From a virus: a stretch of 59,653 nt of DNA. The position numbers and the translations under genes are program-made. The stretch is taken from positions 1 through 59,653 of IMG/VR virus record IMGVR_UViG_3300030685_000027; one strand, 5' to 3'. Below are positions 1 through 8,090 of this stretch, piece by piece. The first letter of the stretch is position 1. Every line of letters starts with the position of its first letter. The notes under the pieces are model-generated. The model searched no databases. It saw nothing but the letters and a program-made list of their open reading frames with translations, and had not been told where the DNA came from.

Positions 1-561
1 TAATGCCCATACTAATGTAGAAGGTGACTTTTCGATATCGTCTAAGATGAATGGAATTGCTTCTTTGCCCATAGCTAGAATTTTCTGAAAAAATTCATTT
101 TCTATTATCTTTGTTGTCGAAGATAAGAAACGAGTCTGTTCTTTCCATCTTTTGATATATGATGGGCATGTATCAGTTCCTTTGTATGTATGACTAGAAG
201 GTATCAAGTCCCAAGATATGATATCGTGTATGATTGTTTCATGGACATTTGTTATGCCAACTGCTCGTATACCCAATTCACATAGATTACTATTAAACAG
301 TTCATTTGCTAATTTGCCCTTTTCACTGTTCAAAAACTCTATGTGACCGAATATTTTCATGTCTTCTGATGAAATATCAGTTATTGCATGTGTAGCATTA
401 CCTAAGTGTATTTCACAAGTGTCTGGATGTCCTAATTCACCAATACATAGACTATTTTCTCTATTTAAGAATTTATCTATTGCAGTATTAACAGATTCTT
501 CATTCACGTTATACCATCGTGTTGAATTAAAATCTGTAAGCAAAACTTTATTTTTGTTCAT
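1..561 (-). CDS. Prohead-protease-like protein lacking catalytic Ser, fused to a prophage-type WAL domain (3' part cut by window edge)
   Basis: Read by translating the minus strand from an ATG at 561; the frame is open to base 1, so at least 187 residues are present and the C-terminus is outside the window. Residues about 40-105 follow the layout of the T4 gp21/S80 prohead protease family: a GELGHP motif (His as in GELDHP) and a later ELGIRAVG segment. Active members have SxR where this protein has GIR, so the nucleophile appears lost. Residues about 110-187 look like a separate conserved prophage domain (ILAMGKEAIPFIL followed by LVWAL) of unknown function. The start overlaps the upstream gene by 14 bases. 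It could be a structural scaffold or a protease decoy. The family call is by motif only. Confidence 0.6.
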   Translation of the reverse strand, partial: MNKNKVLLTDFNSTRWYNVNEESVNTAIDKFLNRENSLCIGELGHPDTCEIHLGNATHAITDISSEDMKIFGHIEFLNSEKGKLANELFNSNLCELGIRAVGITNVHETIIHDIISWDLIPSSHTYKGTDTCPSYIKRWKEQTRFLSSTTKIIENEFFQKILAMGKEAIPFILDDIEKSPSTLVWAL

Positions 562-817
562 TTTGCAGTCTATCTATTTCTGCAGCAATAAGTGCTCCAG
601 CAACTGTTAATTGTTCAATTTTAGTTTTATTAACTATCTTTTCTCTGAATTTAGTAGTCCATTGCCATGGCCATTCAAATATTTGTTGATCTATGCAGAA
701 CAAAGCGGCTTTAATAAGCTCGCCTTGTTTATAGTCTTCATCATTCTGAAGATTCCAATTGTGTTTTACAATCTGTTCTTCACGTTCTTCTGATATTAAT
801 TCGCTTCCCTTTTTCAT
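548..817 (-). CDS. Conserved phage protein, GALIAAEIDRL family
   Basis: An 89-residue protein of a type common in tailed phages. An N-terminal charged helix (ISEEREEQIVKHNW) is followed by GELIKAALFCI, a tryptophan-rich WPWQW segment and the terminal helix LTVAGALIAAEIDRL. That order of motifs is familiar from phage proteins of unknown role, sometimes found near nucleotide-metabolism genes. It overlaps both neighbours by a few bases, suggesting translational coupling with the deoxyribosyltransferase-like gene upstream. No catalytic residues can be named. Confidence 0.75.
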   Translation of the reverse strand: MKKGSELISEEREEQIVKHNWNLQNDEDYKQGELIKAALFCIDQQIFEWPWQWTTKFREKIVNKTKIEQLTVAGALIAAEIDRLQNEQK

Positions 818-1197
818 AAATTTGTACCGTTTACTCTATCTTCTATTTCATTCAATCTTTCATCTTTGACATACTTTATGCCATAGTGTGCACATAAATC
901 TTTCAATGAAAAATAGATAGGGATATTATTTTCTTTTGCTACTTTTTCTTCTTCGTCTGCTCCACGACTTTTACCTGGTAGTCTTAGCATGCAATCTGCT
1001 ACTTTTAACCATTCAAAATCCCATTGTAACCATTCATCATCTGTTCTTGGATAAAACATGTGATGAAAATGTGCATAAAGTGGGTTAAAAGGCGCAAAAC
1101 CTAACCTCGATAATTCTTCAAACTTATCTATTTGTCTTCTTACATTTAATGCTGAATCGCCTAATGTATAAGGACTTGCTACGTAAACTCTAATCAT
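814..1197 (-). CDS. Nucleoside 2-deoxyribosyltransferase-like protein (DUF1937/DUF4406 type)
   Basis: A 127-residue single-domain protein. It begins with IRVYVASPYTLG, the nucleotide-binding start of the NDT-like fold. It then has a PFNPLYAHFHH segment, a WDFEWLKVADCML strand-helix and LPGKSRGADEEEKVA, which matches the DUF1937 pattern of a glycine loop followed by an acidic helix. Members of this superfamily cleave or transfer the N-glycosidic bond of nucleosides or nucleotides, or bind related ligands; the substrate here is unknown. It lies directly downstream of gp46 and is the first of three NDT-fold proteins in the window. Confidence 0.75.
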   Translation of the reverse strand: MIRVYVASPYTLGDSALNVRRQIDKFEELSRLGFAPFNPLYAHFHHMFYPRTDDEWLQWDFEWLKVADCMLRLPGKSRGADEEEKVAKENNIPIYFSLKDLCAHYGIKYVKDERLNEIEDRVNGTNL

Positions 1198-1198
1198 A

Positions 1199-2872
1199 TT
1201 ATTCTACTGCTTCTATTGTAAATGATGAGAAACCTTTACTTTTCTCGATTTCTATTTTATAGTCAAATTCTGTTGAAGTTAAAGGATAGTGAGAAATTAC
1301 AAAAGTGTTCAATTCTAAATCTCTAACAGTTTCTCTTAGAATCTTCAAAATATGATATATCCCATCTCCGTCGATTGATGAAAATATCTCATCTAAGAAA
1401 ATTATGTTCATTCCCGGGTATTTCAACTTCATTAATTTCACTATTGAAAGTAAAACTGCAAAGTCAACCTTTTTTGATTCACCGGTACTTAATGTGTCAG
1501 GACTAACTTCTATACCAAAATGTGATATATGTGAGTTAAATTCTTCATCAAAAAGTATACGATGTTCAATACCAAGCATATTTATTAAACGTTGAATCTC
1601 AGTATTTAGAGAGGGTAAGATAGAACGAATTGCCATCTGTTTTATACCTTTTTCGCCAAGTATTTCATCTACTAATGAAAAGAAATTTACTTTCTTTTCA
1701 GACATGAATTTGTTTTTACCAGACTGTTGGATATTCATCTTTGCCTCTTCAGCGATCTTCTTAAGTGATTGAGTCTGTTCAGATACATCACTGCCATTCT
1801 CTAAGATTATTCTAAGCTCATTATTTACACCTTTCAACTGTGTTTCAGCAGATGAAAGTTGTTTCATTACTGAATTTTTAGCTTGATCTATCTTCTCGTA
1901 AATTCCGTCTATTCTGGTTTGATGTTCTCTTAATGCATCTATTCGTTTTAGACATCCAGTAAGATTCTCTTCTATAACTTTCTGATTATCTTTGTGGAAA
2001 TCAGTAGTTAAATCTGAAGCACAAACCGGACATTGAGAATTTTCATAGAGTTTAATTTGCTGTGTAAGTTCTTTTTTATACTGCAATTCACCTGATAGAC
2101 TCTTATCTATAGCTCGTTTCGTTTCTTTAGCTTTCCCTATCTTGGAATTTATTTCACTTTCTTTTGCATGCGATCTATCAATATACTCTTCAAGCTTTAT
2201 TTTTTGCTCTTTTAATAATTCAACTTTTTCACCTCTTGATTCCAAGATACGTTTAGCAAGATTATTCAATTCATCTTCAGAACTTTTAAGTGTTTTACCA
2301 AATGCTGTAGCAGTTGCTCCTAATTGTTCTATCTCATCTTTAAGTCGCTTGGTTTGCTGTTTAAGCAAGTCTCGCATTTTATTTAGAATCTGCAAACCGA
2401 ATATCTTATCGATAATTGCTCGTTTATCAAAGTTTGACATTTTGACAAATGATTTGAAATCATTGATAGATAATGAAAGAGTATTAGAGAATACGTAAAA
2501 TGGCATTTCTAATAGTTCTTCTTCTAAAAAGTCTTGAACAGATCGTTTTCCAGCTTTATCGATGTGTTTACCGTCTAAGAATAGTCTGAAATATCCTGGC
2601 TCTAGTCCTCTTTCAATAGTAACCAAACCTCTTCGAGTCTGAAGATCAATTTTTATCTCTGTATGCTTATTTAATCGGTTCGGAATATCTTTCATCTTTT
2701 TAGTTTCAAGCTTTCCGAATATTCCGAACTTTATAACGTCTGATAATGTAGATTTTCCATGACCGTTCTTACCTACTACTAAAGAAAATCCTGCTTTATC
2801 TGGCATTTCTATAACTTGTAGCTTGTTGCCATAACTACCAAAATTTCTAAATTCACAACGTAATATTTTCAT
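1199..2872 (-). CDS. 46: gp46-like recombination endonuclease subunit (SbcC/Rad50 family ATPase)
   Basis: 557 residues, close to T4 gp46 (560). The Walker A motif GKNGHGKST is at residues 34-42. Long coiled-coil arms flank a zinc-hook CPVC at 281-284. The ABC signature LSTGES lies near 460 and Walker B IIFLDEIFSSID near 488-499. With gp47 it forms the Mre11/Rad50-type complex that resects DNA ends for recombination-dependent replication. The two genes are separated here by one small gene (2869-3402), which overlaps gp46 by four bases. All catalytic motifs look intact. Confidence 0.95.
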   Translation of the reverse strand: MKILRCEFRNFGSYGNKLQVIEMPDKAGFSLVVGKNGHGKSTLSDVIKFGIFGKLETKKMKDIPNRLNKHTEIKIDLQTRRGLVTIERGLEPGYFRLFLDGKHIDKAGKRSVQDFLEEELLEMPFYVFSNTLSLSINDFKSFVKMSNFDKRAIIDKIFGLQILNKMRDLLKQQTKRLKDEIEQLGATATAFGKTLKSSEDELNNLAKRILESRGEKVELLKEQKIKLEEYIDRSHAKESEINSKIGKAKETKRAIDKSLSGELQYKKELTQQIKLYENSQCPVCASDLTTDFHKDNQKVIEENLTGCLKRIDALREHQTRIDGIYEKIDQAKNSVMKQLSSAETQLKGVNNELRIILENGSDVSEQTQSLKKIAEEAKMNIQQSGKNKFMSEKKVNFFSLVDEILGEKGIKQMAIRSILPSLNTEIQRLINMLGIEHRILFDEEFNSHISHFGIEVSPDTLSTGESKKVDFAVLLSIVKLMKLKYPGMNIIFLDEIFSSIDGDGIYHILKILRETVRDLELNTFVISHYPLTSTEFDYKIEIEKSKGFSSFTIEAVE

Positions 2873-3402
2873 AGTCCAAATTTTTTGCCAACAATAAATC
2901 CTCTTTTCTTATGTGTAAATTCTTCCCAGTTCATACCAGAGTTTTTCCAACTATCAGCTATTTCTCTATCAGCCAATTTGAACGATAGTATGTTATCGGG
3001 TAAGAATTGTGTCGCCATTAAGTCGATTCTCATACCCAGATAACCATTCTCAAGATCGTTTACATCAGATAAAGATATATGATCTTCATTGTCTTTGATA
3101 ATCATGGTGATTTCTATTGAATCACCAAAATCGAGGAAATACCCATATAGTATGTGATTTCCTTTTCTCTGATAACGATGTTCATCATTTTCATTCATTG
3201 AACTTTGTCCTAGAATATTGTAGCCTATGTTATCTTTCGGTAAAAAACTAGCTATTATAGACATTCCATCATCTAAGTTTATTTCACGTTGCACATCTGG
3301 GGTAATGGACGTTTTTATGACATCATTTTTTCTATCTACACCTCTTGTTCCAAATTTTTTAATCTGGGCTTCTATGTATAGTAACTGTTCTTGTTTAGTC
3401 AT
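2869..3402 (-). CDS. RG-KKFG family protein inserted between gp46 and gp47
   Basis: 177 residues of unknown function. It overlaps gp46 downstream (ATGA type) and gp47 upstream (8 bases), so the three are co-translated. Its last residues, RGFIVGKKFGL, match the C-terminal signature RGxxx[GS]KK[FY]G[FL] of four other genes in this window (36294, 36797, 49860, 51834). Before it come a W-containing helix and a beta-rich body. Its place inside the recombination operon could mean a partner role with gp46/47, or simply dispersal of a duplicating gene. No enzyme motif was found. Confidence 0.75.
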   Translation of the reverse strand: MTKQEQLLYIEAQIKKFGTRGVDRKNDVIKTSITPDVQREINLDDGMSIIASFLPKDNIGYNILGQSSMNENDEHRYQRKGNHILYGYFLDFGDSIEITMIIKDNEDHISLSDVNDLENGYLGMRIDLMATQFLPDNILSFKLADREIADSWKNSGMNWEEFTHKKRGFIVGKKFGL

Positions 3403-4516
3403 CTAATATATTTTCATTTAGTACTGAATAGTGTAGTTTTTTGATTGTAGTTAGTAGTAAGTTCTTTAACTTTTCATCATGTGATGATGCATTAATAGCT
3501 TTTTCTGCTAATGTAAGTAAATCAAAATTTTCAACTTCACATTCTTCACTTATGACGTAACCTTGATCGTCAACATCTGAGGTACGCGGAATAAATTCTA
3601 ATCGTCTATACGTATTCTCTAAATCTTCTGAAAAGGCACTAAAAGGGAAAAGCATAGACCATTTCGGGTGTACTAAAATGTCTACGAAATTGTTCATGAA
3701 CATCTTGTTTATATCTTCTATTTCCATTTCTAGGACTTTTTCAAATAAGATTCTTACGAACTTAGGTGAATAATCGTTAGATGTAAATTCTTCAACATCA
3801 GTTTCGAAATCGAGTTTCCAAATTCCTTTATCGTTTCCTATGTCAGATCTCGTTAACTGATAGGGACATCCTACCATCCTGAAATTTCTGCTTAATTGTG
3901 AATAGTGAATATGACCACTATATACACGTTTAAACTTATTCAGTAAATCTAATTGTATACCACCTTCTGATGCAGTATATTTACCCATCTTTAAGCCTTT
4001 TACTTCTGTATGACAGAATAGATAATCTGCATTGTTACCTTCAATAGTAGCAATTTCGTCTTCTACAGATTTTCTCCATGGCATTAAAAGTAATCTTTTT
4101 CCACCAGCAATTATAACTTCTGGTTCTTCAAAGATAAAGACATTAGGAATCCATTTTAAGCTCTTACTTGAATTGACTTCATTGGAATCTTTTCTGTACA
4201 AATCGTGATTTCCCAGTATGATAACAACTGGCATAATCTGTGCTAATTTCTCAAAAATTGAAACAGCTTCATTCAGTACAAGTAAGTTTAAAGAATGTCT
4301 TGAATCGAATACATCTCCACAGTGCATAATAAAATCACCAGGTTTGTAGTCTTTAGTGATAAGTGGAATAAAAAAGTTATCGAAATAATTCTTTATTATA
4401 TCGAGCCATTCAATGGATGAATTTCTAACACCTAGATGTGTATCCGTTACTATGAAAGCTCGTTTTAACTCTGGAAGTCTTTTACGATGTTCATAAATAT
4501 CAAAATTATGACTCAT
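3395..4516 (-). CDS. 47: gp47-like recombination nuclease subunit (SbcD/Mre11 family)
   Basis: 373 residues with the calcineurin-type metallophosphoesterase motifs in order: DTHLG at 25-29, GDVFD at 67-71, GNHD at 102-105 and SGHIH near 197. These residues bind two metal ions that cut DNA. It partners gp46 in end resection and recombination-dependent replication. The C-terminal third is the variable capping/partner-binding region. It overlaps the 78-residue gene upstream by 11 bases. Confidence 0.93.
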   Translation of the reverse strand: MSHNFDIYEHRKRLPELKRAFIVTDTHLGVRNSSIEWLDIIKNYFDNFFIPLITKDYKPGDFIMHCGDVFDSRHSLNLLVLNEAVSIFEKLAQIMPVVIILGNHDLYRKDSNEVNSSKSLKWIPNVFIFEEPEVIIAGGKRLLLMPWRKSVEDEIATIEGNNADYLFCHTEVKGLKMGKYTASEGGIQLDLLNKFKRVYSGHIHYSQLSRNFRMVGCPYQLTRSDIGNDKGIWKLDFETDVEEFTSNDYSPKFVRILFEKVLEMEIEDINKMFMNNFVDILVHPKWSMLFPFSAFSEDLENTYRRLEFIPRTSDVDDQGYVISEECEVENFDLLTLAEKAINASSHDEKLKNLLLTTIKKLHYSVLNENILDD

Positions 4517-4742
4517 ATTTTCGTATTGTTATTATGTATAGATGTTTCCCAGATTCTTTATCTTTACGATTTTCACTGATATCTATTGGGAAACATAAAC
4601 TTTTTTTATCTTTACCGACTATTATCGGTCCATGATTTCCTGAGTATTCATTTAGTTGTTCTGCAATCATTACAAATTCTTCAGTAAATTTTACTATCTC
4701 TTCTGTAAATGTTTCTTCATCAACGTATTTGAATTTTTTCAT
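4506..4742 (-). CDS. Hypothetical protein, 78 aa
   Basis: Small acidic N-terminal helix (EETFTEEIVKFTEEFVMIA) followed by a beta-rich C-terminal half (GPIIVGKDKKSLCFPID). The stop overlaps the gp47 start, and the gene lies three bases downstream of the homing endonuclease gene, so it belongs to the same leftward operon. I do not recognise the family. Confidence 0.65.
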   Translation of the reverse strand: MKKFKYVDEETFTEEIVKFTEEFVMIAEQLNEYSGNHGPIIVGKDKKSLCFPIDISENRKDKESGKHLYIITIRKYES

Positions 4743-4745
4743 TTT

Positions 4746-5444
4746 TTATTTGTTCATTTTACAATTGCTAAAATGATGTCGTTGCATTGCTCCAGTCCCT
4801 CCTATTTTTCCACAATGTGGACATTCTATTTTAGCTTTCGGTTTACGCATATTCTGCTTATGTTCTTCCGTTAACTTTTTGCCAGTCATAGTAGCTATCA
4901 TTTTTAGCTTTGTTGCCTCGGAAAGTTTTTTTCCTGACATTCTAGCAGATAGATTAGCTCTGAATTTATCACTTTTATTAACCCATGGTTTCTTAGTACC
5001 CTTTTGCGCCTCTGAAATATTCTTTCGATGTTCATCAGACTTTTGCACTCCTTTAGCAGCATTACTCATACGTTGTCTTGTTTCTAGAGTTCTTTCCCAT
5101 TCAGCCATTTTTTTACGTGATTCTAATGTATAACGTTTCCCAGTGGTTCCAGATGAGTAAGATCCTCCTTTTGCTATATTCATGCACAATGAGTCTTCTA
5201 AAAGTTCTTCATTTACTATCTCCCTTTCTCTATCAGATAAAGATGATCTATCAGATAAAAATTCTAAGACTTCTTTAACATGATTATCTATTCCATATTT
5301 CTTCAGAGATCTGTATATATGCAGTCCAGAACCCATATATCCATCATCAAGATTAGATGTAGAATGCATGCCTATATAATATTTACCCGTGATATTGCAA
5401 GTTATTTTATAGATATAGTGATAACTATGTGGTTTTCTTGGCAT
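4746..5444 (-). CDS. GIY-YIG homing endonuclease with NUMOD3 repeats, free-standing
   Basis: 232 residues. The N-terminal GIY-YIG nuclease domain (YIYKITCNITGKYYIG, then YRSLKKYGI and a later NEELL Glu helix) is followed by NUMOD3-type DNA-binding repeats: KKMAEWERT, SDEHRKNISEAQKG and LTEEHKQNMRKP. A C-terminal zinc finger has CPHCG and HHFSNC. Both neighbouring genes appear complete, so it is a free-standing mobile endonuclease between genes rather than an intron ORF. Such enzymes spread into phages lacking the insertion. A TATATATA stretch 9 bases upstream may provide a promoter. Confidence 0.9.
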   Translation of the reverse strand: MPRKPHSYHYIYKITCNITGKYYIGMHSTSNLDDGYMGSGLHIYRSLKKYGIDNHVKEVLEFLSDRSSLSDREREIVNEELLEDSLCMNIAKGGSYSSGTTGKRYTLESRKKMAEWERTLETRQRMSNAAKGVQKSDEHRKNISEAQKGTKKPWVNKSDKFRANLSARMSGKKLSEATKLKMIATMTGKKLTEEHKQNMRKPKAKIECPHCGKIGGTGAMQRHHFSNCKMNK

Positions 5445-5483
5445 TTTTTATTCTATATATAAGCTTAAAGAACAAAATAAGCT

Positions 5484-5993
5484 CTAGAATAATTTTCGTT
5501 GTCCTCTCTTTTTTAGAATGCCGAATTTATTATCTAATTCTCTAACGAGGACTTCTCTGTATACCGCTGGGATATTTTCATAAAAAACTTCATAAGACAT
5601 ACTGAAATATTCTGCTATAATAGTAAAAAATTCAGTTTCTGTAAGTTCATCTTTTTTGAAACAATCCCTCATTGAAATATACAATCGTGGTATCATTTGT
5701 TTAGGAACTTTCTTTTTTGCTCCTAGAATAGTGCCGATTTCTGAAGTTTTGAAAAATGCATCAACTTTTTCCATATTTTGCATTTTCTCAAAATAGTTAT
5801 TAGAATCATAATAACTTTCCATGTTGTTATCGATATACTCTTGATCTACTTTAGGAGGACCGTATTCTTCAAATTCTAAATTTCCTGTATTATAGTCATT
5901 TTGAAATATCTTATCGGTTTTTAGTGGATTTACTCGTATATCTTCTGCGGGTTCTTCATCCACAAAATCTTCTTCGAAAAGGGCCTTGCTCAT
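5484..5993 (-). CDS. Possible late-transcription co-activator (gp33-like) with clamp-binding tail
   Basis: 169 residues with an acidic, low-complexity N-terminus and a helical C-terminal half. The segment FFTIIAEYFSMSYEVF resembles the T4 gp33 segment around EEFGMSYLEA, as I remember it. The last residues, GQRKLF, look like a sliding-clamp-binding peptide, as does the end of the polymerase C-half (STQLF). T4 gp33 bridges RNA polymerase and the clamp to activate late promoters, and this window has both a clamp and a repeated late-promoter-like motif. The similarity is short, so the assignment is tentative. Otherwise it is a hypothetical protein. Confidence 0.4.
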   Translation of the reverse strand: MSKALFEEDFVDEEPAEDIRVNPLKTDKIFQNDYNTGNLEFEEYGPPKVDQEYIDNNMESYYDSNNYFEKMQNMEKVDAFFKTSEIGTILGAKKKVPKQMIPRLYISMRDCFKKDELTETEFFTIIAEYFSMSYEVFYENIPAVYREVLVRELDNKFGILKKRGQRKLF

Positions 5994-7070
5994 TTATTGT
6001 AATTTTTTTATTGCATCTTCTAATGTATCTTCTAACGTATTACTGATTTCAAGTTTTTTGGCACGCATTCTAATGTAGCGTTCACCTGAAAATTCCGGTT
6101 CTATACCGACAGTTAAAGTTTCATTATTCCCTTTTGATAGCCATTCTGCTAACTCAAATCTTGTAGTCTGTGCATATGCTCTAGTTGGGTTAAAATTTTC
6201 TTGCTTAGCTAACCAAAAAAGTATTACACCTTTTTTATTTGCCATGTTTAGATGTTTTGTTTCCCAATTAACTTGTACATCATATTTGAATTCTCCAGCT
6301 TCATAATTTCGTCTAGGTGATGCAATTTGAAAAGTTTTGTCTCCTCTATTTGCATTCAACCAATCAATCGCTTTGGATTGCCAATCTGGAGCATCTTGGA
6401 TTGGTCCTGCTAAGAATATCGTATATAAATTAGGATCGCCAGCAGTACCAGGAATAATAACGTTAGGTTTAGTATTAATATCTGTTTTTTCTAGTTTTAA
6501 TGATGGTTTATATGTCATATTACATTCTAGTTCTCCTGCAAATACGTTTTGATCATAAAACTTTTTAATACCGTTTATAGAAAATGCTATCTGGTCTTCT
6601 GATACTGGAGTAAAATGATTAGCATCGGTTCCAACATTTATCATGTTACGTTGTACTTTCCATAGGCCGTGTATATGACCGACAATATTGAAAAAGTCTG
6701 GTCTACCATTTACTGGATAGTGGTTCATGTAACACGATTCTCCTTTTACACCTATGAATCCGTCTGATGCTACATATTCAAAATACTGTTCTAACAGAGC
6801 ATCTGATACATCAAATTTTGCTGTTGCTGCTTCATCGTAATTACCCTTTATGAGTATTTTACGACCATTGCAGAGCTTCATTTTGTCAAGTCCTGCTTTA
6901 GATAATGCTACATCACCTATTACGATTACATAGTCATCTTTTGTTACTAATTTGTTCCAATTTTCTATGATGTGGTTATCCACTTCTTCTTTTGTCTTGA
7001 AAAGAATATCTCTTCCGAATAGATTTAATCTATCGTCATCAAAATGTAAGTCACTTGTAAAATATCTCAT
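5994..7070 (-). CDS. Metallophosphoesterase fused to a nucleoside deoxyribosyltransferase-like domain
   Basis: 358 residues with two domains. Residues 1-150 have calcineurin-like motifs: SDLHF (6-10), GDV (62-64), KGNYDE (85-90), NHYP (126-129) and GHIHG (141-145). The usual GNHD is GNYD, so one catalytic His is replaced. Residues about 215-330 begin IFLAGPIQDAPDW, with a following FWL and TRFELAEW helix, matching the NDT/DUF4406-type fold. A single chain could therefore remove a base or ribosyl group and hydrolyse the phosphate. Substrates are unknown. The stop is immediately before the start of the gp33-like gene. Confidence 0.8.
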   Translation of the reverse strand: MRYFTSDLHFDDDRLNLFGRDILFKTKEEVDNHIIENWNKLVTKDDYVIVIGDVALSKAGLDKMKLCNGRKILIKGNYDEAATAKFDVSDALLEQYFEYVASDGFIGVKGESCYMNHYPVNGRPDFFNIVGHIHGLWKVQRNMINVGTDANHFTPVSEDQIAFSINGIKKFYDQNVFAGELECNMTYKPSLKLEKTDINTKPNVIIPGTAGDPNLYTIFLAGPIQDAPDWQSKAIDWLNANRGDKTFQIASPRRNYEAGEFKYDVQVNWETKHLNMANKKGVILFWLAKQENFNPTRAYAQTTRFELAEWLSKGNNETLTVGIEPEFSGERYIRMRAKKLEISNTLEDTLEDAIKKLQ

Positions 7071-7510
7071 TTTATTTTTCCTTTTTCAAATTTATCACTC
7101 TCTAAGTATACCAGAGATGTATAGAAATCATCCATTACATTCCCCATTAATGAATTAAAGTAATTATGGTTTATACTTCCGGTTTCATTCTGAATATTGG
7201 CTTTAACTCCATCATCGTCAATTTCAAAAATTCTATACTTATTTGGATCAAGCTTTGGAATAATATGATATTCCTCATCATCGGCATCTATTTTTGGATT
7301 GCTTTGTACTGCATGTGCCAAGATGCCGTTATTTAATGCATATAGAAGAAACATATCTACTGAATCAATTATGCAATTGTCATTTTCTAAAAGAAAATTG
7401 TACATTCTATTCTTTTCGTCTTCTATTTTATCTGCAAAAGTCAAAGAATTATTGAACCATTTTACTGTCTTGCCAGATGAAACATCTCCTATCTCAAATC
7501 GTATTTTCAT
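7067..7510 (-). CDS. Hypothetical protein, 147 aa
   Basis: Acidic protein with a beta-rich start (KIRFEIGDVSSGKTVKWF) and a mixed middle containing DEEYHIIPKLDPNKYRIF. It overlaps the metallophosphoesterase fusion by four bases (ATGA) and the SLOG-like gene by 17 bases, so it is in a compact three-gene unit with two predicted nucleotide-processing proteins. No recognised family. Confidence 0.65.
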   Translation of the reverse strand: MKIRFEIGDVSSGKTVKWFNNSLTFADKIEDEKNRMYNFLLENDNCIIDSVDMFLLYALNNGILAHAVQSNPKIDADDEEYHIIPKLDPNKYRIFEIDDDGVKANIQNETGSINHNYFNSLMGNVMDDFYTSLVYLESDKFEKGKIK

Positions 7511-8090
7511 GTTCTTCTATTTTAATCTTACCGTTAATCATTTTAATATCGTGTATTGTCTTTGAGTAGCAATCTACAATTGCAAATTGTCCGTTACTCT
7601 GTATTTCTCTGGTTCCTATACCAGCAAAGTTTTTAGTTAGTGAAGGGGTGTCACATTCTATGAAATGCTTGCTTGCAGAAGAAAAAAAGTACCATTTAGA
7701 ATCTGACTGATTAAATACGTAAGTTGGATGTTCAACTATTATTGACATTGCAACTGCCCAACCAGTACCACCTCCTACAATATTTGTATTCAAATCTAAG
7801 CTATTTGCTATAGCAAATGTAGCTTCAGAATACTTTATTTGACACCAATTTCTTGCTAACAAATTCATATAGTTGTCTGGCCTACGATGAAGAATACTAT
7901 TAGCTTTCTTTACCATTGCTTTACCTTCAATGAAATCTGCAGTGTTTATCTCAAAGTTACCAAATGGAGTTTTTGTATTGAGATAATAGTGATTGATATT
8001 ATCGGGTAAAAGACCAGCTTTTTGGCCTATTTGATCCCATGCTCTATCAGAACCGATTGCTCCTCCTGAATGTAAAACAAAATTATTCAT
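7494..8090 (-). CDS. SLOG-like Rossmann-fold protein
   Basis: 198 residues. It opens with FVLHSGGAIGSDRAWD, the glycine-rich nucleotide-binding loop typical of the SLOG/DprA/LOG superfamily. Later it has an IVGGGTGWAVAMSI glycine motif after a KYSEATFAIANS strand, and FAGIGTREI further on. Proteins of this fold bind or cleave nucleotide-derived ligands and occur in phage and defence contexts. The ligand here cannot be told. It sits beside an NDT fusion and overlaps the membrane protease gene by eight bases. Confidence 0.7.
   Translation of the reverse strand: MNNFVLHSGGAIGSDRAWDQIGQKAGLLPDNINHYYLNTKTPFGNFEINTADFIEGKAMVKKANSILHRRPDNYMNLLARNWCQIKYSEATFAIANSLDLNTNIVGGGTGWAVAMSIIVEHPTYVFNQSDSKWYFFSSASKHFIECDTPSLTKNFAGIGTREIQSNGQFAIVDCYSKTIHDIKMINGKIKIEEHENTI

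Noticed and set aside
4746-5444. Group I intron around the homing endonuclease
   Set aside because: Both neighbouring genes are intact with normal ends, so no host exon pair is visible.
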